A stretch of 64,000 bases of DNA, taken from assembly GCA_016178705.1 (NCBI GenBank), contig JACOST010000030.1, forward strand, positions 310,001 through 374,000. Direction: 5' to 3'. A program made the position numbers and the translations under genes. Below, in pieces: positions 25,558 to 35,766 of this stretch (the stretch's first letter is position 1; each line of letters starts with the position of its first letter). The notes beneath the pieces were generated by a model that had not been told where the DNA came from, made no database searches, and saw only the letters and a program-made list of their open reading frames with translations. Origin of the DNA: Deltaproteobacteria bacterium. GTDB taxonomy: Bacteria > Desulfobacterota > Binatia > HRBIN30 > JACQVA1.

Positions 25558-27519
25558 TTAGCGGCGCCGCCGCGACGGCACGGTGCCGGTCTCGGACAGA
25601 CTGGCGAGCACGTCCTGGTTGATTTCAATGTGGGCCCGAGCCTTCAGCTCGTTGACGAACTGCTCGCTGACCAGTCCGCGCCGGCGCTCGATGGCCTGTT
25701 GCCGCAGGGTGTCCTTCTGTTCCTCGAACTTGGCGTCATCGGCAGGCACGATTTCTTTGAGCGCCGCGAGCACCGCATCGCCAGTGGCTTGGTACACAGC
25801 CGGGGCGATCGGATGATCTTTCGTCAACTCGAAGGCGGCCTTCTTCAGATCCGCTTGCGTGCCGAGCTTGGGAACATAAGCGCCGGCGCGAGTGAACGGG
25901 CCAGTCGTCTCGACGGTCAACCCGTTCGCGGTCGCGAAGGCGGCGAAGGTGTTCTGCTGCTTGAGTGTCGCCAGCAAGCCGTCGGCCTTCGCCTTCGCTA
26001 ACTCCTCTGTCTTCTGCTTGCGGAAGGCCTTGTCGGCGTCATCGCGGACCGCTGCGAGTTCGGGAATGCGCGACGGGATCTTCTCGGCGATGCGGAAGAC
26101 GTAGAACGCGCCCGGCGTTTCGATCACGTCGGGGATGTCGTTGACCGCGCCGGCGAACGCCGCATCGCTGAGCTTCGCTTCGCGGCCGATGCCGGCGATG
26201 AGTTCGGTGCGCGCAAACGCCGGCGGGTTCATCAGGGTCACACCGTTGGCCGCGCCGGCGGCATCAAGCGATCCGCCACCGCTCACCACTTTGTCGCGAT
26301 CGGCGCGGGCATGGTTGCCGGCGACATCGCGCGAACGGTCCTGCTTGATCGCGTCGACGACCTGGGGACGCACTTGATCAAGCGTGGGAGTTTCGGCGGC
26401 GTGCTTGGCTTCGACCTTGATGATGTGAAAGCCGAACGGACTTTCCACCAACTCGCTGATCTGGCCCGGGGCGAGCGCGAACGCGGCCTGATCGAATGCC
26501 GGCACCATTTGCCCGCGCTTAAAGAAGCCGAGATCGCCGCCCTTCGACGCACTGCCGGGATCTTGCGAATGCTGCTTGGCCAGTTCGGCGAAATCCGCGC
26601 CGCCCTTGGCTTGGGCGAGGAGCGCTTCCGCTTGCGTGCGCACCTTGGCCTTTTCATCGTCCTTCGCATTCGGGCCGAGGTTCAACAGGATGTGGCGCGC
26701 CTGCACTTCTTCGGGCTTGTCGAACTTCTCGCGATGCGTGTCGTAGTAATCCTGCGCGTCGGCGTCGCTCACGGTCACTTCGCTCTCAAACGCGGCCGGC
26801 TTGTAGGCGAGGAATTCGATGCGCGCGCGCTCCGGTACCCGGAAGTCTTCCTGGTGCGCGTCGAAGTAGGTCTGCAGGTCGGCATCGGTCGGATGCACTT
26901 GATCGGCGAAGTCGCTCGCCTTGACGCGCGCGAAGTCGACGTCCACGCGATCGTTCTCGGCGCGGTACTGCTCCTTGAGTTCGGCATCGGTCACCTGCAC
27001 GCCGGCACCGATGATGTCGTCGATCTTGCGGACGAGCAGTTCATCGCGTTGCGCCAATTCGAACTCGCCGGGCTGAATCGGCGGATTCTGCGCGCGCAGG
27101 ACGGCGAGGTAGCGCTCCTTGGTGAACGCGCCGCCGTCTTGGAACACCGGCATCGACTGAATCGTCTCGGCCAACTCTTCGTCGCCGACTTGCAGGCCGA
27201 TGCGCGCCGCTTCTTGCTGCAACAACGAGGTGCGAATCAACTGATCCAACGCCTTGCCGGGCAAATCGAGCGCCTTGAGCATCTCGGGCGGCATGCTGTC
27301 CTTGTAGATCTGTTGATACATGCGCTCGAGGTTGGCTTCCGCGCGCCGGAAGTGCGTCGGGTCGATGGTGTCGCGGTTGACGCGCGCGACGACATCGGCG
27401 CGGTCGCCCATCATACCGACGCCGGCGCCAATGCCCCAAAAGATGAAGACCAGGACGATGGCCATGAATGTGAACCGCACCCAGGTGGCCCGGGCATTTC
27501 TTCGCATGAATTTCAGCAC
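25558..27519 (-). CDS. ppiD: Peptidyl-prolyl isomerase PpiD/SurA-like membrane foldase
   Basis: 653 residues. A short basic N-terminus (VLKFMRRNARATW) and one membrane helix (FMAIVLVFIFWGIGAGVGM) anchor a periplasmic chain. SurA_N-like helices follow, then a complete parvulin rotamase domain (ARHILLNLGPNAKDDEKAKV ... DLGFFKRGQMVPAFDQAAF ... SPFGFHIIKV), and a second helical domain to the C-terminus. PpiD helps fold proteins emerging from Sec. GTG 27519 is preferred: GGAG lies 8 bases upstream and the family begins M-L-K-F. ATG at 27507 is the alternative. It leads a five-gene minus-strand operon. Confidence 0.9.
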   Translation of the reverse strand: MLKFMRRNARATWVRFTFMAIVLVFIFWGIGAGVGMMGDRADVVARVNRDTIDPTHFRRAEANLERMYQQIYKDSMPPEMLKALDLPGKALDQLIRTSLLQQEAARIGLQVGDEELAETIQSMPVFQDGGAFTKERYLAVLRAQNPPIQPGEFELAQRDELLVRKIDDIIGAGVQVTDAELKEQYRAENDRVDVDFARVKASDFADQVHPTDADLQTYFDAHQEDFRVPERARIEFLAYKPAAFESEVTVSDADAQDYYDTHREKFDKPEEVQARHILLNLGPNAKDDEKAKVRTQAEALLAQAKGGADFAELAKQHSQDPGSASKGGDLGFFKRGQMVPAFDQAAFALAPGQISELVESPFGFHIIKVEAKHAAETPTLDQVRPQVVDAIKQDRSRDVAGNHARADRDKVVSGGGSLDAAGAANGVTLMNPPAFARTELIAGIGREAKLSDAAFAGAVNDIPDVIETPGAFYVFRIAEKIPSRIPELAAVRDDADKAFRKQKTEELAKAKADGLLATLKQQNTFAAFATANGLTVETTGPFTRAGAYVPKLGTQADLKKAAFELTKDHPIAPAVYQATGDAVLAALKEIVPADDAKFEEQKDTLRQQAIERRRGLVSEQFVNELKARAHIEINQDVLASLSETGTVPSRRRR

Positions 27520-27703
27520 GGGAATGACTCCAGAAGGAGGCGACGATAGATGACGGGTGGAGCGAAAGCAAATTGGTGGATCGCGCGCGTGAACGGTGCT
27601 GGCCAGGTCGGCGGCGACTGACGCGCCCCACAAACACACGGCGATCTTGCCGCGATGACAGGCCTATGATAGCCGAGTCGGCGTCTACGGTTTGCTCACC
27701 GAC

Positions 27704-27777
27704 GGTCGCATAGCTCAGATGGTTAGAGCGCCTGCCTCACATGCAGGAGGTCCGTGGTTCGAGTCCACGTGCGACCA
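27704..27777 (+). tRNA. tRNA-Val (anticodon CAC)
   Basis: A full cloverleaf can be folded: acceptor arms GGTCGCA/TGCGACC, D-arm GCTC...GAGC, anticodon arm CCTGC-CTCACAT-GCAGG with CAC in the loop, variable loop AGGTC, and T-arm CGTGG-TTCGAGT-CCACG. The discriminator is A and the 3' CCA is not encoded. It reads GTG (Val) codons. A protease gene of unusual type follows. Confidence 0.96.
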
Positions 27778-27943
27778 TTCCGCGTCCTTTTCCGAGTCCA
27801 GCCGGTTCGAAGAATTCTCATCTTCGTCGCGAACGGTCGCCTGAGAGTCCGAAGTCAACACGATCACGCGCGACGATCCGCCGGGTCTTTTGACGCATTT
27901 CCATTGACGGCCTACCATGGGGTATAGGCAGACCGGCCGCCAT

Positions 27944-29107
27944 ATGGGGATCTATAGCCACTACCTCGATCAACAGCTCGACTTCCAACAAGTGAGCACT
28001 GAGCGGAAGAAACAGCTCAAGCGAATTTCCGAAATCCGCGGTGGGCGAGATGTGCTCGTGTTCGCGGCCGACCTGAATAAGGCTCAAGCTCCGATTTCCA
28101 TCAGCTACGCCGATCTGCTGCCCATCAGCGATCAGCTCGCAAACCTGAAGGGCGAGGCGCTCGACTTGATCTTGGAAACACCGGGTGGATCGGGCGAAGC
28201 AGCCGAGGACATCGTGCGGCTTCTGCGCGGGAAGTACGAGTCGATCGCGGTGATCGTGCCAGGCTGGGCGAAGAGCGCGGGCACGATCATGGTGATGGCA
28301 GGTGACGAGATACTAATGGAGCCGGCGTCGGCACTCGGACCGATCGACGCACAGATCTCGTGGCAAGGGAAAGTATTCTCCGCGGATGCACTGTTGGAGG
28401 GGTTGGAGAAGATCAAAGAAGAAGTAGCGACAACTGGCGTACTGAACAAGGCGTACATCCCGATCTTGCAAGGGCTCTCCCCTGGCGAGCTGCAGAGCGC
28501 GGAGAACGCTTTGAAGTTCGCCCGACAATTGGTGACGGACTGGCTCGCGCAGTTCAAATTCAAGAACTGGGCAACGCACTCGAGCACGGGCCATCCGGTA
28601 ACCGACGACGAAAAGAAAACGCGTGCGGAAGAGGTCGCAAAGCAGCTCTGTGATCACCGTCATTGGCTGACGCACGGGCGATCGGTCAAACTCACTGACC
28701 TGAGACAGATGCGTTTACAAATCAGCGATTACTCGGAGCAACCGGACCTGGCGGATGCCGTACGAAAGTACCACACCCTCCTGCAGATGACGTTCGCAAC
28801 GACCACGATCTACAAGGTGTTCGAGACCCCAGGATCGCAGATCATCCGTTTGCTGGGTCCAACGGCTCCACCGCCGACGCCCCCGGGGGTAGCCGGTGAC
28901 ATTGCGATTGTCGAGGCGAAGTGCGGGAAGTGTGGTACAGTTTCAAAAGTGCAGGCGAACATTGGGAAGAAGCATCCCCTGCAGCAGGGATGCTTGCCGT
29001 TCCCCAAGGATAACAAGTTGCGTTGCCCCAACTGTGGGGCGGAGGCCGACCTTACGGACTTACGGCGGCAGATCGAGGCACAGGCGAAGAAATCCGTGGT
29101 TGCGTAA
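27944..29107 (+). CDS. SppA/ClpP-class serine dehydrogenase-type proteinase with zinc ribbon
   Basis: 387 residues. The crotonase-like core has ETPGGSGEAAEDIVRLLR, then SAGTIMVMAGDEILM with the probable nucleophile Ser of the SAGT motif, and ALGPIDAQI, as in SDH_protease (PF01972) and SppA relatives. The C-terminus carries a four-Cys zinc ribbon (CGKCG ... CPNCG). There is no signal peptide or membrane segment, so it should be cytoplasmic. The MGIY start at 27944 fits the family better than the ATG at 27917. Codon use is visibly less GC-biased than neighbours, and it sits next to a tRNA gene, consistent with acquisition. Confidence 0.85.
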   Translation: MGIYSHYLDQQLDFQQVSTERKKQLKRISEIRGGRDVLVFAADLNKAQAPISISYADLLPISDQLANLKGEALDLILETPGGSGEAAEDIVRLLRGKYESIAVIVPGWAKSAGTIMVMAGDEILMEPASALGPIDAQISWQGKVFSADALLEGLEKIKEEVATTGVLNKAYIPILQGLSPGELQSAENALKFARQLVTDWLAQFKFKNWATHSSTGHPVTDDEKKTRAEEVAKQLCDHRHWLTHGRSVKLTDLRQMRLQISDYSEQPDLADAVRKYHTLLQMTFATTTIYKVFETPGSQIIRLLGPTAPPPTPPGVAGDIAIVEAKCGKCGTVSKVQANIGKKHPLQQGCLPFPKDNKLRCPNCGAEADLTDLRRQIEAQAKKSVVA

Positions 29108-29130
29108 GATGTTGTTGGAGTAAAATTCTT

Positions 29131-29313
29131 ATGGATGAATCTCGTTTCAAAATCGTCTTCGAGAAACTTGCCGAGGTGGCGGATGAGGGCGCCGACCAGG
29201 AAGCGACTGCCGGAGCGGAGGAGATGCGGGTGGAGATAGACGAGATCGCCGAGCTGCGGCGAATGGTTCTCGAAACGACGGAGCCCGATCAGAAGTCCTT
29301 TACGACGACTTGA
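29131..29313 (+). CDS. Small acidic protein downstream of the protease
   Basis: 60 residues, strongly acidic and helical (FKIVFEKLAEVADEGADQEA...EEMRVEIDEIAELRRMV). GTTGGAG lies 13-19 bases before the ATG. It begins 23 bases after the protease stop on the same strand, so the two are probably co-transcribed and may have moved together. I recognise no family; a partner or substrate of the protease is only a guess. Confidence 0.5.
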   Translation: MDESRFKIVFEKLAEVADEGADQEATAGAEEMRVEIDEIAELRRMVLETTEPDQKSFTTT

Positions 29314-29501
29314 AGGTCGCCTCGGCTTCACGACGCTCGACGATTGCCCCTCCTTCGACGGTGACGACAGTCACGCCGTGACGGTGGATGAGCTGGGACG
29401 AGCGGTGAATGCTGCCCTCTTCCGTTGCTAGTCGGGACGATCCCTTCGATACTTCCTTGGACGCTGGCTGATTTTCGCAGTATCGTCTTCACCAACCTCT
29501 C

Positions 29502-30404
29502 ATGCCCCTCGCTTCGGAACTTGTCGGACAGTCCGGACCGTCGGTTACGCACGACATCGATGCGCGCTGGACGATGGCGTACGCGGCGGCGCTTGGCGAT
29601 ATCTTGCCGTGCTATGTCGACACGCGTCAGCCCGCTGGTGTTGTCGCGCATCCGCTGTTTCCGGTTTGCTTCGAGTGGCCGCTGATCGTTGGCGGACGCC
29701 AGTTGCCGGGCGACACGCGCCTGACTCCGGCGGAGCGCATGCGCTCGGTTCACGCGACGCACGACCTGGTCATTCATCGCCCGGTGCGCCCAGGCGATCG
29801 GTTGACCACGGTTCCGACCATCGTCGGCGTCGAACGGCGCAAGCCCGGCGCGTATCAGGTCGTGCGGCTCGACACGACCGATGCGAACGGCGCTGCCGTC
29901 TGCACGACGTGGATGGGCGCACTGTACCGCGGAGTCGATGTCGACGGTCCCGATCGGCCGGCAACCGACGCGCCGAATACGCCGATGATGCCGATGACCG
30001 AGTCGATCGCAACCGACGCACCCGCACGCACTGAGATCCGCGTCGCCATCGCCGCCAACCTGGCGCATGTCTACAGCGAGTGCGCGCGCATCTGGAATCC
30101 GATCCACACCGATCGTGCCTTTGCCGCGGCCGCCGGTCTGCCGGATATCATCCTGCACGGCACGGCGACGCTGGCGCTGGCGATCTCGCGTATCATCACA
30201 ACCGAAGCGAGCGGTGATCCGACCCGTGTGCGGCGGATCGCGGCACGCTTTGGCGCGATGGTGTTCATGCCGTCGGAAATCGTCGTCCGCATCATTGCGC
30301 GCGACGCCGGTGTTGTCCGCTTCGAAGTCCTCAACAGCGAGGGCAGACTCGCGGTGCGCGACGGCGTGGTGGTCCTCCAAGGAAAAGGAGAGGAAGCATG
30401 TTGA
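29502..30404 (+). CDS. Double hot-dog MaoC-family dehydratase
   Basis: 300 residues forming two hot-dog halves. The N-terminal half (DARWTMAYAAALGD) resembles FAS1-type dehydratase regions; the C-terminal half has NPIHTDRAFAAAAGLPDIILHGTATLAL, containing the hydratase signature N-P-I-H-x-D and H-G. Such fused proteins hydrate 2-enoyl-CoA or act on 3-hydroxyacyl-CoA in fatty-acid or sterol side-chain catabolism. It overlaps the following ABM monooxygenase by 7 bases, implying a two-gene operon. Confidence 0.88.
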   Translation: MPLASELVGQSGPSVTHDIDARWTMAYAAALGDILPCYVDTRQPAGVVAHPLFPVCFEWPLIVGGRQLPGDTRLTPAERMRSVHATHDLVIHRPVRPGDRLTTVPTIVGVERRKPGAYQVVRLDTTDANGAAVCTTWMGALYRGVDVDGPDRPATDAPNTPMMPMTESIATDAPARTEIRVAIAANLAHVYSECARIWNPIHTDRAFAAAAGLPDIILHGTATLALAISRIITTEASGDPTRVRRIAARFGAMVFMPSEIVVRIIARDAGVVRFEVLNSEGRLAVRDGVVVLQGKGEEAC

Positions 30405-30817
30405 TCGTTGCCGGAATCGTCAGACTTGATCCGACGCGGCGGGCACAACTCGATGCCGCCTTCGACCGGATGCGCGACGCCACGCTGAGGGAAGCAGGCT
30501 GCCTTGAGTACCAGGCCTACTTCGATCGCAAGGATGCGGGCACGGTGCTGATCTTCGAGAAGTGGCAGGATGAACCGGCGCTGCGCGCTCACTTCGTGAC
30601 CGCCCACGTGGCTGAGTTTGCCGCCGCACTGACGGCCGCAGGGGCGAGCGGAACCGGCGTCCGCAAGTACGAAGTGTCCGCCGAAGGGCCGGTCATCCGA
30701 GCAGCGGGATGGGATATGGAACCGCCGATGCACGCCGATACACGCCGATACACGCCGATAAGAGATTTCTGCCCGGACCAGAGCGATCCGCAAACCACAT
30801 CGAAAGACGTTTGGTGA
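30398..30817 (+). CDS. ABM-family (antibiotic biosynthesis) monooxygenase with repeat-derived tail
   Basis: 139 residues. The first 95 form a complete ABM alpha-beta domain (MLIVAGIVRLDP, CLEYQAYFDRKD, LIFEKWQDEPALRAHFVTAH), the fold of putative quinol monooxygenases and YgiN-like proteins. The last 30 residues are encoded by a repeat element containing three tandem CACGCCGATA units, so the gene's original stop has probably been replaced. AAAGGAGAGG lies just upstream of the ATG. It overlaps the MaoC-type gene by 7 bases. Confidence 0.85.
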   Translation: MLIVAGIVRLDPTRRAQLDAAFDRMRDATLREAGCLEYQAYFDRKDAGTVLIFEKWQDEPALRAHFVTAHVAEFAAALTAAGASGTGVRKYEVSAEGPVIRAAGWDMEPPMHADTRRYTPIRDFCPDQSDPQTTSKDVW

Positions 30818-30876
30818 TCAAGCGGTGGGGTGTGTCCAATTCCACATCTGCGTCCATCGGCGTGCATCGGCGGTTT
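30720..30876. repeat. MITE-like element with 20-bp perfect inverted ends
   Basis: AACCGCCGATGCACGCCGAT (30720-30739) is exactly complementary to the segment 30857-30876. Between them are tandem CACGCCGATA units and about 115 bases without a transposase. The left end lies inside the ABM monooxygenase coding region and supplies its C-terminus. Similar translated phrases (ADTRRYTPIRD, ICVHRRAS) recur in unrelated bacterial annotations in my memory. Confidence 0.8.
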
Positions 30877-30901
30877 CCCTTCGTTGTTCAGATTGGCTTA
30901 G

Positions 30902-31053
30902 CAGCCCGTTGAAGAATTGCGGCGCCCTTCGAGACGGCGCTTCGCGCCTCCTCAGGGTGAGCGGAAAACTGTTGGGGCAGAAGGGAAGAACCGCTCATGC
31001 TGAGGAGCGCCGACAGGCGCGTCTCGAAGCATGCGGAGTTTTTCAACGGGCTG
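30902..31053. repeat. Large imperfect palindromic repeat
   Basis: CAGCCCGTTGAAGAA at the left is complementary (one mismatch) to TTTTTCAACGGGCTG at the right end. Inner arms CTTCGAGACGG/CGTCTCGAAG, GCGCCTCCTCAG/CTGAGGAGCGC and CAGGGTGAGCGG/CCGCTCATGCTG pair imperfectly. The element abuts the stop codon of the LLM oxidoreductase and could act as a bidirectional stabiliser or terminator. Confidence 0.8.
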
Positions 31054-31935
31054 TTAGCCGATGATGTCCGCCACGCGGTGAACTTCGTCGGGATCGGCGG
31101 TGGTGGGCACGAGGAACACTTCGTCGGTGCCGAGATCGGCGAGCATCTTCAACGCATCGCGTAACGCCGCAGCGGACGTCGTCTGCACTGTGGGGGCCAG
31201 CGCGCGCGCCGCGTCGGCGCCCATGAAGTTCAGGTAGCGATGCAGGTACTCGTCGAGCTGCGCGCGCGCCCGCGGACCGAGCGCGTACCAAAAGCTGGTC
31301 GTAAGCCGCGGCGGCTGGTCGCGATTCGCGGCGCGCCAGGCGGCGCGGGCGGTGTCCCACGCGAAACGCACTTCATCTTCCGCGGGCCGGAAACTGAATC
31401 CGCACAGCCCGTCAGCATAGCGAGCGGCCCGGCGAATCGACGGCGCGGTGAGTGCGCCGACGAGAATCTCGGGTCCGCCCGGCTGCACCGGCGTGGGCTC
31501 GGCGGCGCGTTCGGCGCCTTCGACGATGTAGGTACCGGCCCACACCCGCCGCATGATCGCGACGCACTCTTCCATGCGGGTGAGCTTGTGCGCGTCGAAG
31601 ACCGCGCAGGCGGCGACAAAGTCGTCGCGGCGAGCACCGACCCCGATACCCAGCACCACGCGGCCGGCCGACAGCACATCGAGCGTGGCGATGCGCTTTG
31701 CCATCAACACCGGCGGATGCAGCGGTAGGACGAACACCGTCGGCACGATGCGAACGCGCTCGGTCACCGCCGCCGCTGCTGATAGTGTGATCAGGATCTC
31801 CGGATTGGGAAAATTGATCCGCTCGCCGGCGCACAAACTCGTGAACGGCCCGGCATCAATGCGCCGCGCCCATTCGAGGATGGCGCTTCGATCCAGCCCC
31901 GGCACCATCACCGGCAGGTTCATCCCGACTTTCAT
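31054..31935 (-). CDS. LLM-class (luciferase-like) flavin- or F420-dependent oxidoreductase
   Basis: 293 residues with a luciferase-like TIM barrel: MKVGMNLPVMVPGL, SLCAGERINFPNPEILITLS, RVRIVPTVFVLPLHPP, the phosphate-binding segment LSAGRVVLGIGVGARRDDF and GGPEILVGALTAPSIRRAARYADG. Either FMN or coenzyme F420 could be the carrier; the sequence alone does not decide. The stop lies against a palindromic repeat. It is transcribed in the same direction as the two-component genes upstream but separated from them by 23 bases. Confidence 0.9.
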   Translation of the reverse strand: MKVGMNLPVMVPGLDRSAILEWARRIDAGPFTSLCAGERINFPNPEILITLSAAAAVTERVRIVPTVFVLPLHPPVLMAKRIATLDVLSAGRVVLGIGVGARRDDFVAACAVFDAHKLTRMEECVAIMRRVWAGTYIVEGAERAAEPTPVQPGGPEILVGALTAPSIRRAARYADGLCGFSFRPAEDEVRFAWDTARAAWRAANRDQPPRLTTSFWYALGPRARAQLDEYLHRYLNFMGADAARALAPTVQTTSAAALRDALKMLADLGTDEVFLVPTTADPDEVHRVADIIG

Positions 31936-31958
31936 GTTCGATCACTACAGTGGACGGA

Positions 31959-33328
<1,370 letters not shown>

Positions 33329-33332
<4 letters not shown>

Positions 33333-34819
33333 GAGGCCACCTCGATGTTCTGCGCGCTTGCGCCAGCCGGCTGCGGAAGGAAGATCGAGAACCGGCTGCC
33401 TTTGCCAACGGCGCTGTCGACGGTAATCCAGCCGCCGTGTTCGGCGACGATACCGTGCGCGACTGCGAGCCCAAGGCCGGTGCCTTCGCCGACGCCCTTG
33501 GTGGTGAAGAACGGCTCGAAGATGCGCGCGAGCTGTTCCGGCGACATACCCTTGCCCTCGTCGGCAACGGTCACGCACAGGTAGTCGTCTTCTGGCGCAT
33601 CGCGCTCCGCCGGCGGCCGCGTGCGCTGCGCCCCGACGTGCACGCGCACGTGGCCACCCTCGGGCATGGCTTGAATGCCGTTGAGGATGACGTTGGTGAG
33701 GGCCTGTTGGATTTGGTTCTGATCCACGCGCGCAAGCACCGGAGCGCCCGCGGCGTCAGAGTCGAGCGTCACATGGGCGCGCTCCGCAGCCGACGACAGC
33801 ATTTCGAGCGTCCGGTTGACGATGCGTTCGAGGCTGAACAGGCCCAGCGTCGCGCTGCGACGGCGCGAGAAGTCGAGCAACTGATGGATGATCTCCGTCA
33901 TGCGGTCGGCTTGTTCGACAATGATGTGCGCGTGCTTGACGACCTCGGGGCGCGGTAGGTCGCTGGCGACGATGAGCTGCGCGCGCGCGGCGACCACGTT
34001 GAGCGGCGTCCCCAGCTCGTGGGCGACACCGGCGGAGAGTTGCCCGACCGTCGCCAAGCGATCGGTGTGGCGGAGTTGTTCGAGGGCCGCTACGCGCGCT
34101 TCCGTCTCTTCGGCCAATTTACGGTTCGCCTCCGCGATGCGATCGCACATCGCGTTGACCTCTTGAGCGAGTTCGCCAATTTCGTCGTGCTGGCGCAGCA
34201 GCAGCGCACGCGAAAAGTCCCCCGACCCGGCGCGCTGAAGCTTTTGCTTCAACAATTCCAGCGGCCGACCGATGAACCACGCATCAAGACTGGTGGCGAT
34301 GAGTCCGCACACGATGACCACTGCGAGCGTCGCAAACGCGAACGCCCAGTGGGTCGTGCGCAAATAGGTCTGCTCCGGTTTCAGCGACTTGACCAACTCT
34401 AGGGCGGCAGGCCGCTGGCCCGCCACCGACACGGCGACATAGATAGCGACCAACGCGTTGCCCGTTGGGTCGGCTCCCATGACCTGGACGACCTCGCCGG
34501 CGGCCACCGCCCTGAACTCCTCCTCGTTGAGCGGCGGTCGTTGCGGGTCGCCGATCGGCGCCGTCAATGAGACCAGGCGGAGTTCCATTTCAGGCACGGT
34601 CTGATTGGCGCGTTCGACCACTGCGCGGACGCGGGCCTCACCCTCCCTCAGCCAGATCTGCTCGAGACTGATCAGGATCGTCTGAGCCATCAGCCTGGTT
34701 TGGGCCTTATCGGCCTCGACCAGCACCACTTCTTGGCGCGCCTGCCAATAGGCGAAGACCGCCATGACCGCGAGAATCCCGAACACCAGGGCCAGCGCGT
34801 GTTTGCGCGCAACCTTCAT
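33329..34819 (-). CDS. Sensor histidine kinase paired with the NtrC-type regulator
   Basis: 496 residues. Two membrane helices (about 9-25 and 165-190) bracket a periplasmic sensor region, followed by HAMP (FIGRPLELLKQKLQRAGSGDFSR), HisKA with H-box GVAHELGTPLN and a HATPase with NVILNGIQAM, DEGKGM, FEPFFTTK and GTGLGLAV. ATG 34819 has GAGGAGGGG 10 or so bases upstream; the frame is open far beyond, but this start places the first helix at the N-terminus. It overlaps the regulator gene by 4 bases, a classic cognate pair. Confidence 0.94.
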
Positions 34820-35182
34820 ACGATCTCGTCCCCTCCTCGCCTGCGGTGGCGGTTGCAGACGCACGCATTGTGCCACGAGCACCGAGCCGGGCACCAGTCT
34901 CCGCACTGAAGACTTTCGCGGACGCCTAGGATTGAACGCGACGTAGCGTTTCGACCTGCGTGTCAGAAGGGCACACGCCGGAAATCCAAGACAAAACCAG
35001 CTCACTCCGACTGTCCCTTTTGGGTTGTTGCATTCCGACTCGCTCGCGGCGCACCGCCCGCCACGGGTTTGCTCGTGTGCGGACCTGGCATCGCAGGTGC
35101 TCTCTGTCAGCTCAAGCATGATCACAAACGCCAGCGCGATTTTCACGCTGGAAACCTCGAGAGAGAAAGAGAGACCGCAACG
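34820..35182. other. Intergenic stretch between divergent genes
   Basis: These 363 bases separate the minus-strand kinase from the plus-strand orphan gene. I see no credible gene, strong repeat or clear promoter pair in it. Confidence 0.45.
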
Positions 35183-35677
35183 ATGGAGCAATCTCCGCAG
35201 CTAGAAAATTGCGACAGCATGACGCGCGTTCAACTGCACGACCACATGGTTGAACGAGTGCGGCAGGCGCTGAGCACGGAAGGCATTCGTGCCCATCACG
35301 GCGGCCGCCGCGCGGGGTCTCGCGAGGCCGCGAACCGGTTCGACCTGCTCACGGGCGATCTCACCATCGCGGTCCGCGTGGCCAAGCGGTCGAGCTTTTC
35401 CTGGCGCGTCTCGGTCAACGGCAAGCGGTACAGCTACCGCTACTCTGGCCATCGTTGGAATCTGCACTCGCGCGGCAGCACCAACCTGCGGCCTGACGTG
35501 TGGGTCTTCGTCGCGGCGGGCGAGGCCTTGCGGTTCTTCGTCGTGCCCGGCCGGCGCGTGCGCGGTTTCTACACTCTCACCTTGCGCGAACCGAGCAAGA
35601 CGTGGCTGCGCGGCTACGCGGATCGCTGGGAAACGCTGCGCGAAGTCGTCAGCGCCCGGCATCAGAGGGCGGCGTGA
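35183..35677 (+). CDS. Hypothetical protein
   Basis: 164 residues, basic and soluble, with no signal or membrane segment. The core reads NRFDLLTGDLTIAVRVAKRSSFSWRV ... YRYSGHRWNLHSRGSTNLRPDVWVFV, alternating beta-strand-like hydrophobics with Arg/Ser, reminiscent of small PD-(D/E)xK-like folds (D...V-x-V-x-K) but with too little evidence to claim one. A purine-rich GAGAGAAAGAGAGA precedes the ATG. It is first of three same-strand small genes (35183-36607) that look like one transcript. Confidence 0.6.
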   Translation: MEQSPQLENCDSMTRVQLHDHMVERVRQALSTEGIRAHHGGRRAGSREAANRFDLLTGDLTIAVRVAKRSSFSWRVSVNGKRYSYRYSGHRWNLHSRGSTNLRPDVWVFVAAGEALRFFVVPGRRVRGFYTLTLREPSKTWLRGYADRWETLREVVSARHQRAA

Positions 35678-35766
35678 TGAGCAGCCCAGCGTTGCACTGC
35701 GGTGAAGCCAGCGAAGTCCCAGCAACTCACCACCAACAACGACCTGTGCAGAGAGAAGGATCGACC

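Noticed and set aside
26311-27549. 412-residue plus-strand frame across ppiD
   Set aside because: It is a shadow of ppiD caused by GC-rich codon structure; the minus strand has parvulin motifs and a ribosome site.
29328-30380. 350-residue minus-strand frame
   Set aside because: Lies antisense to the MaoC-family gene with clear hot-dog motifs and operon overlap; no motif of its own.
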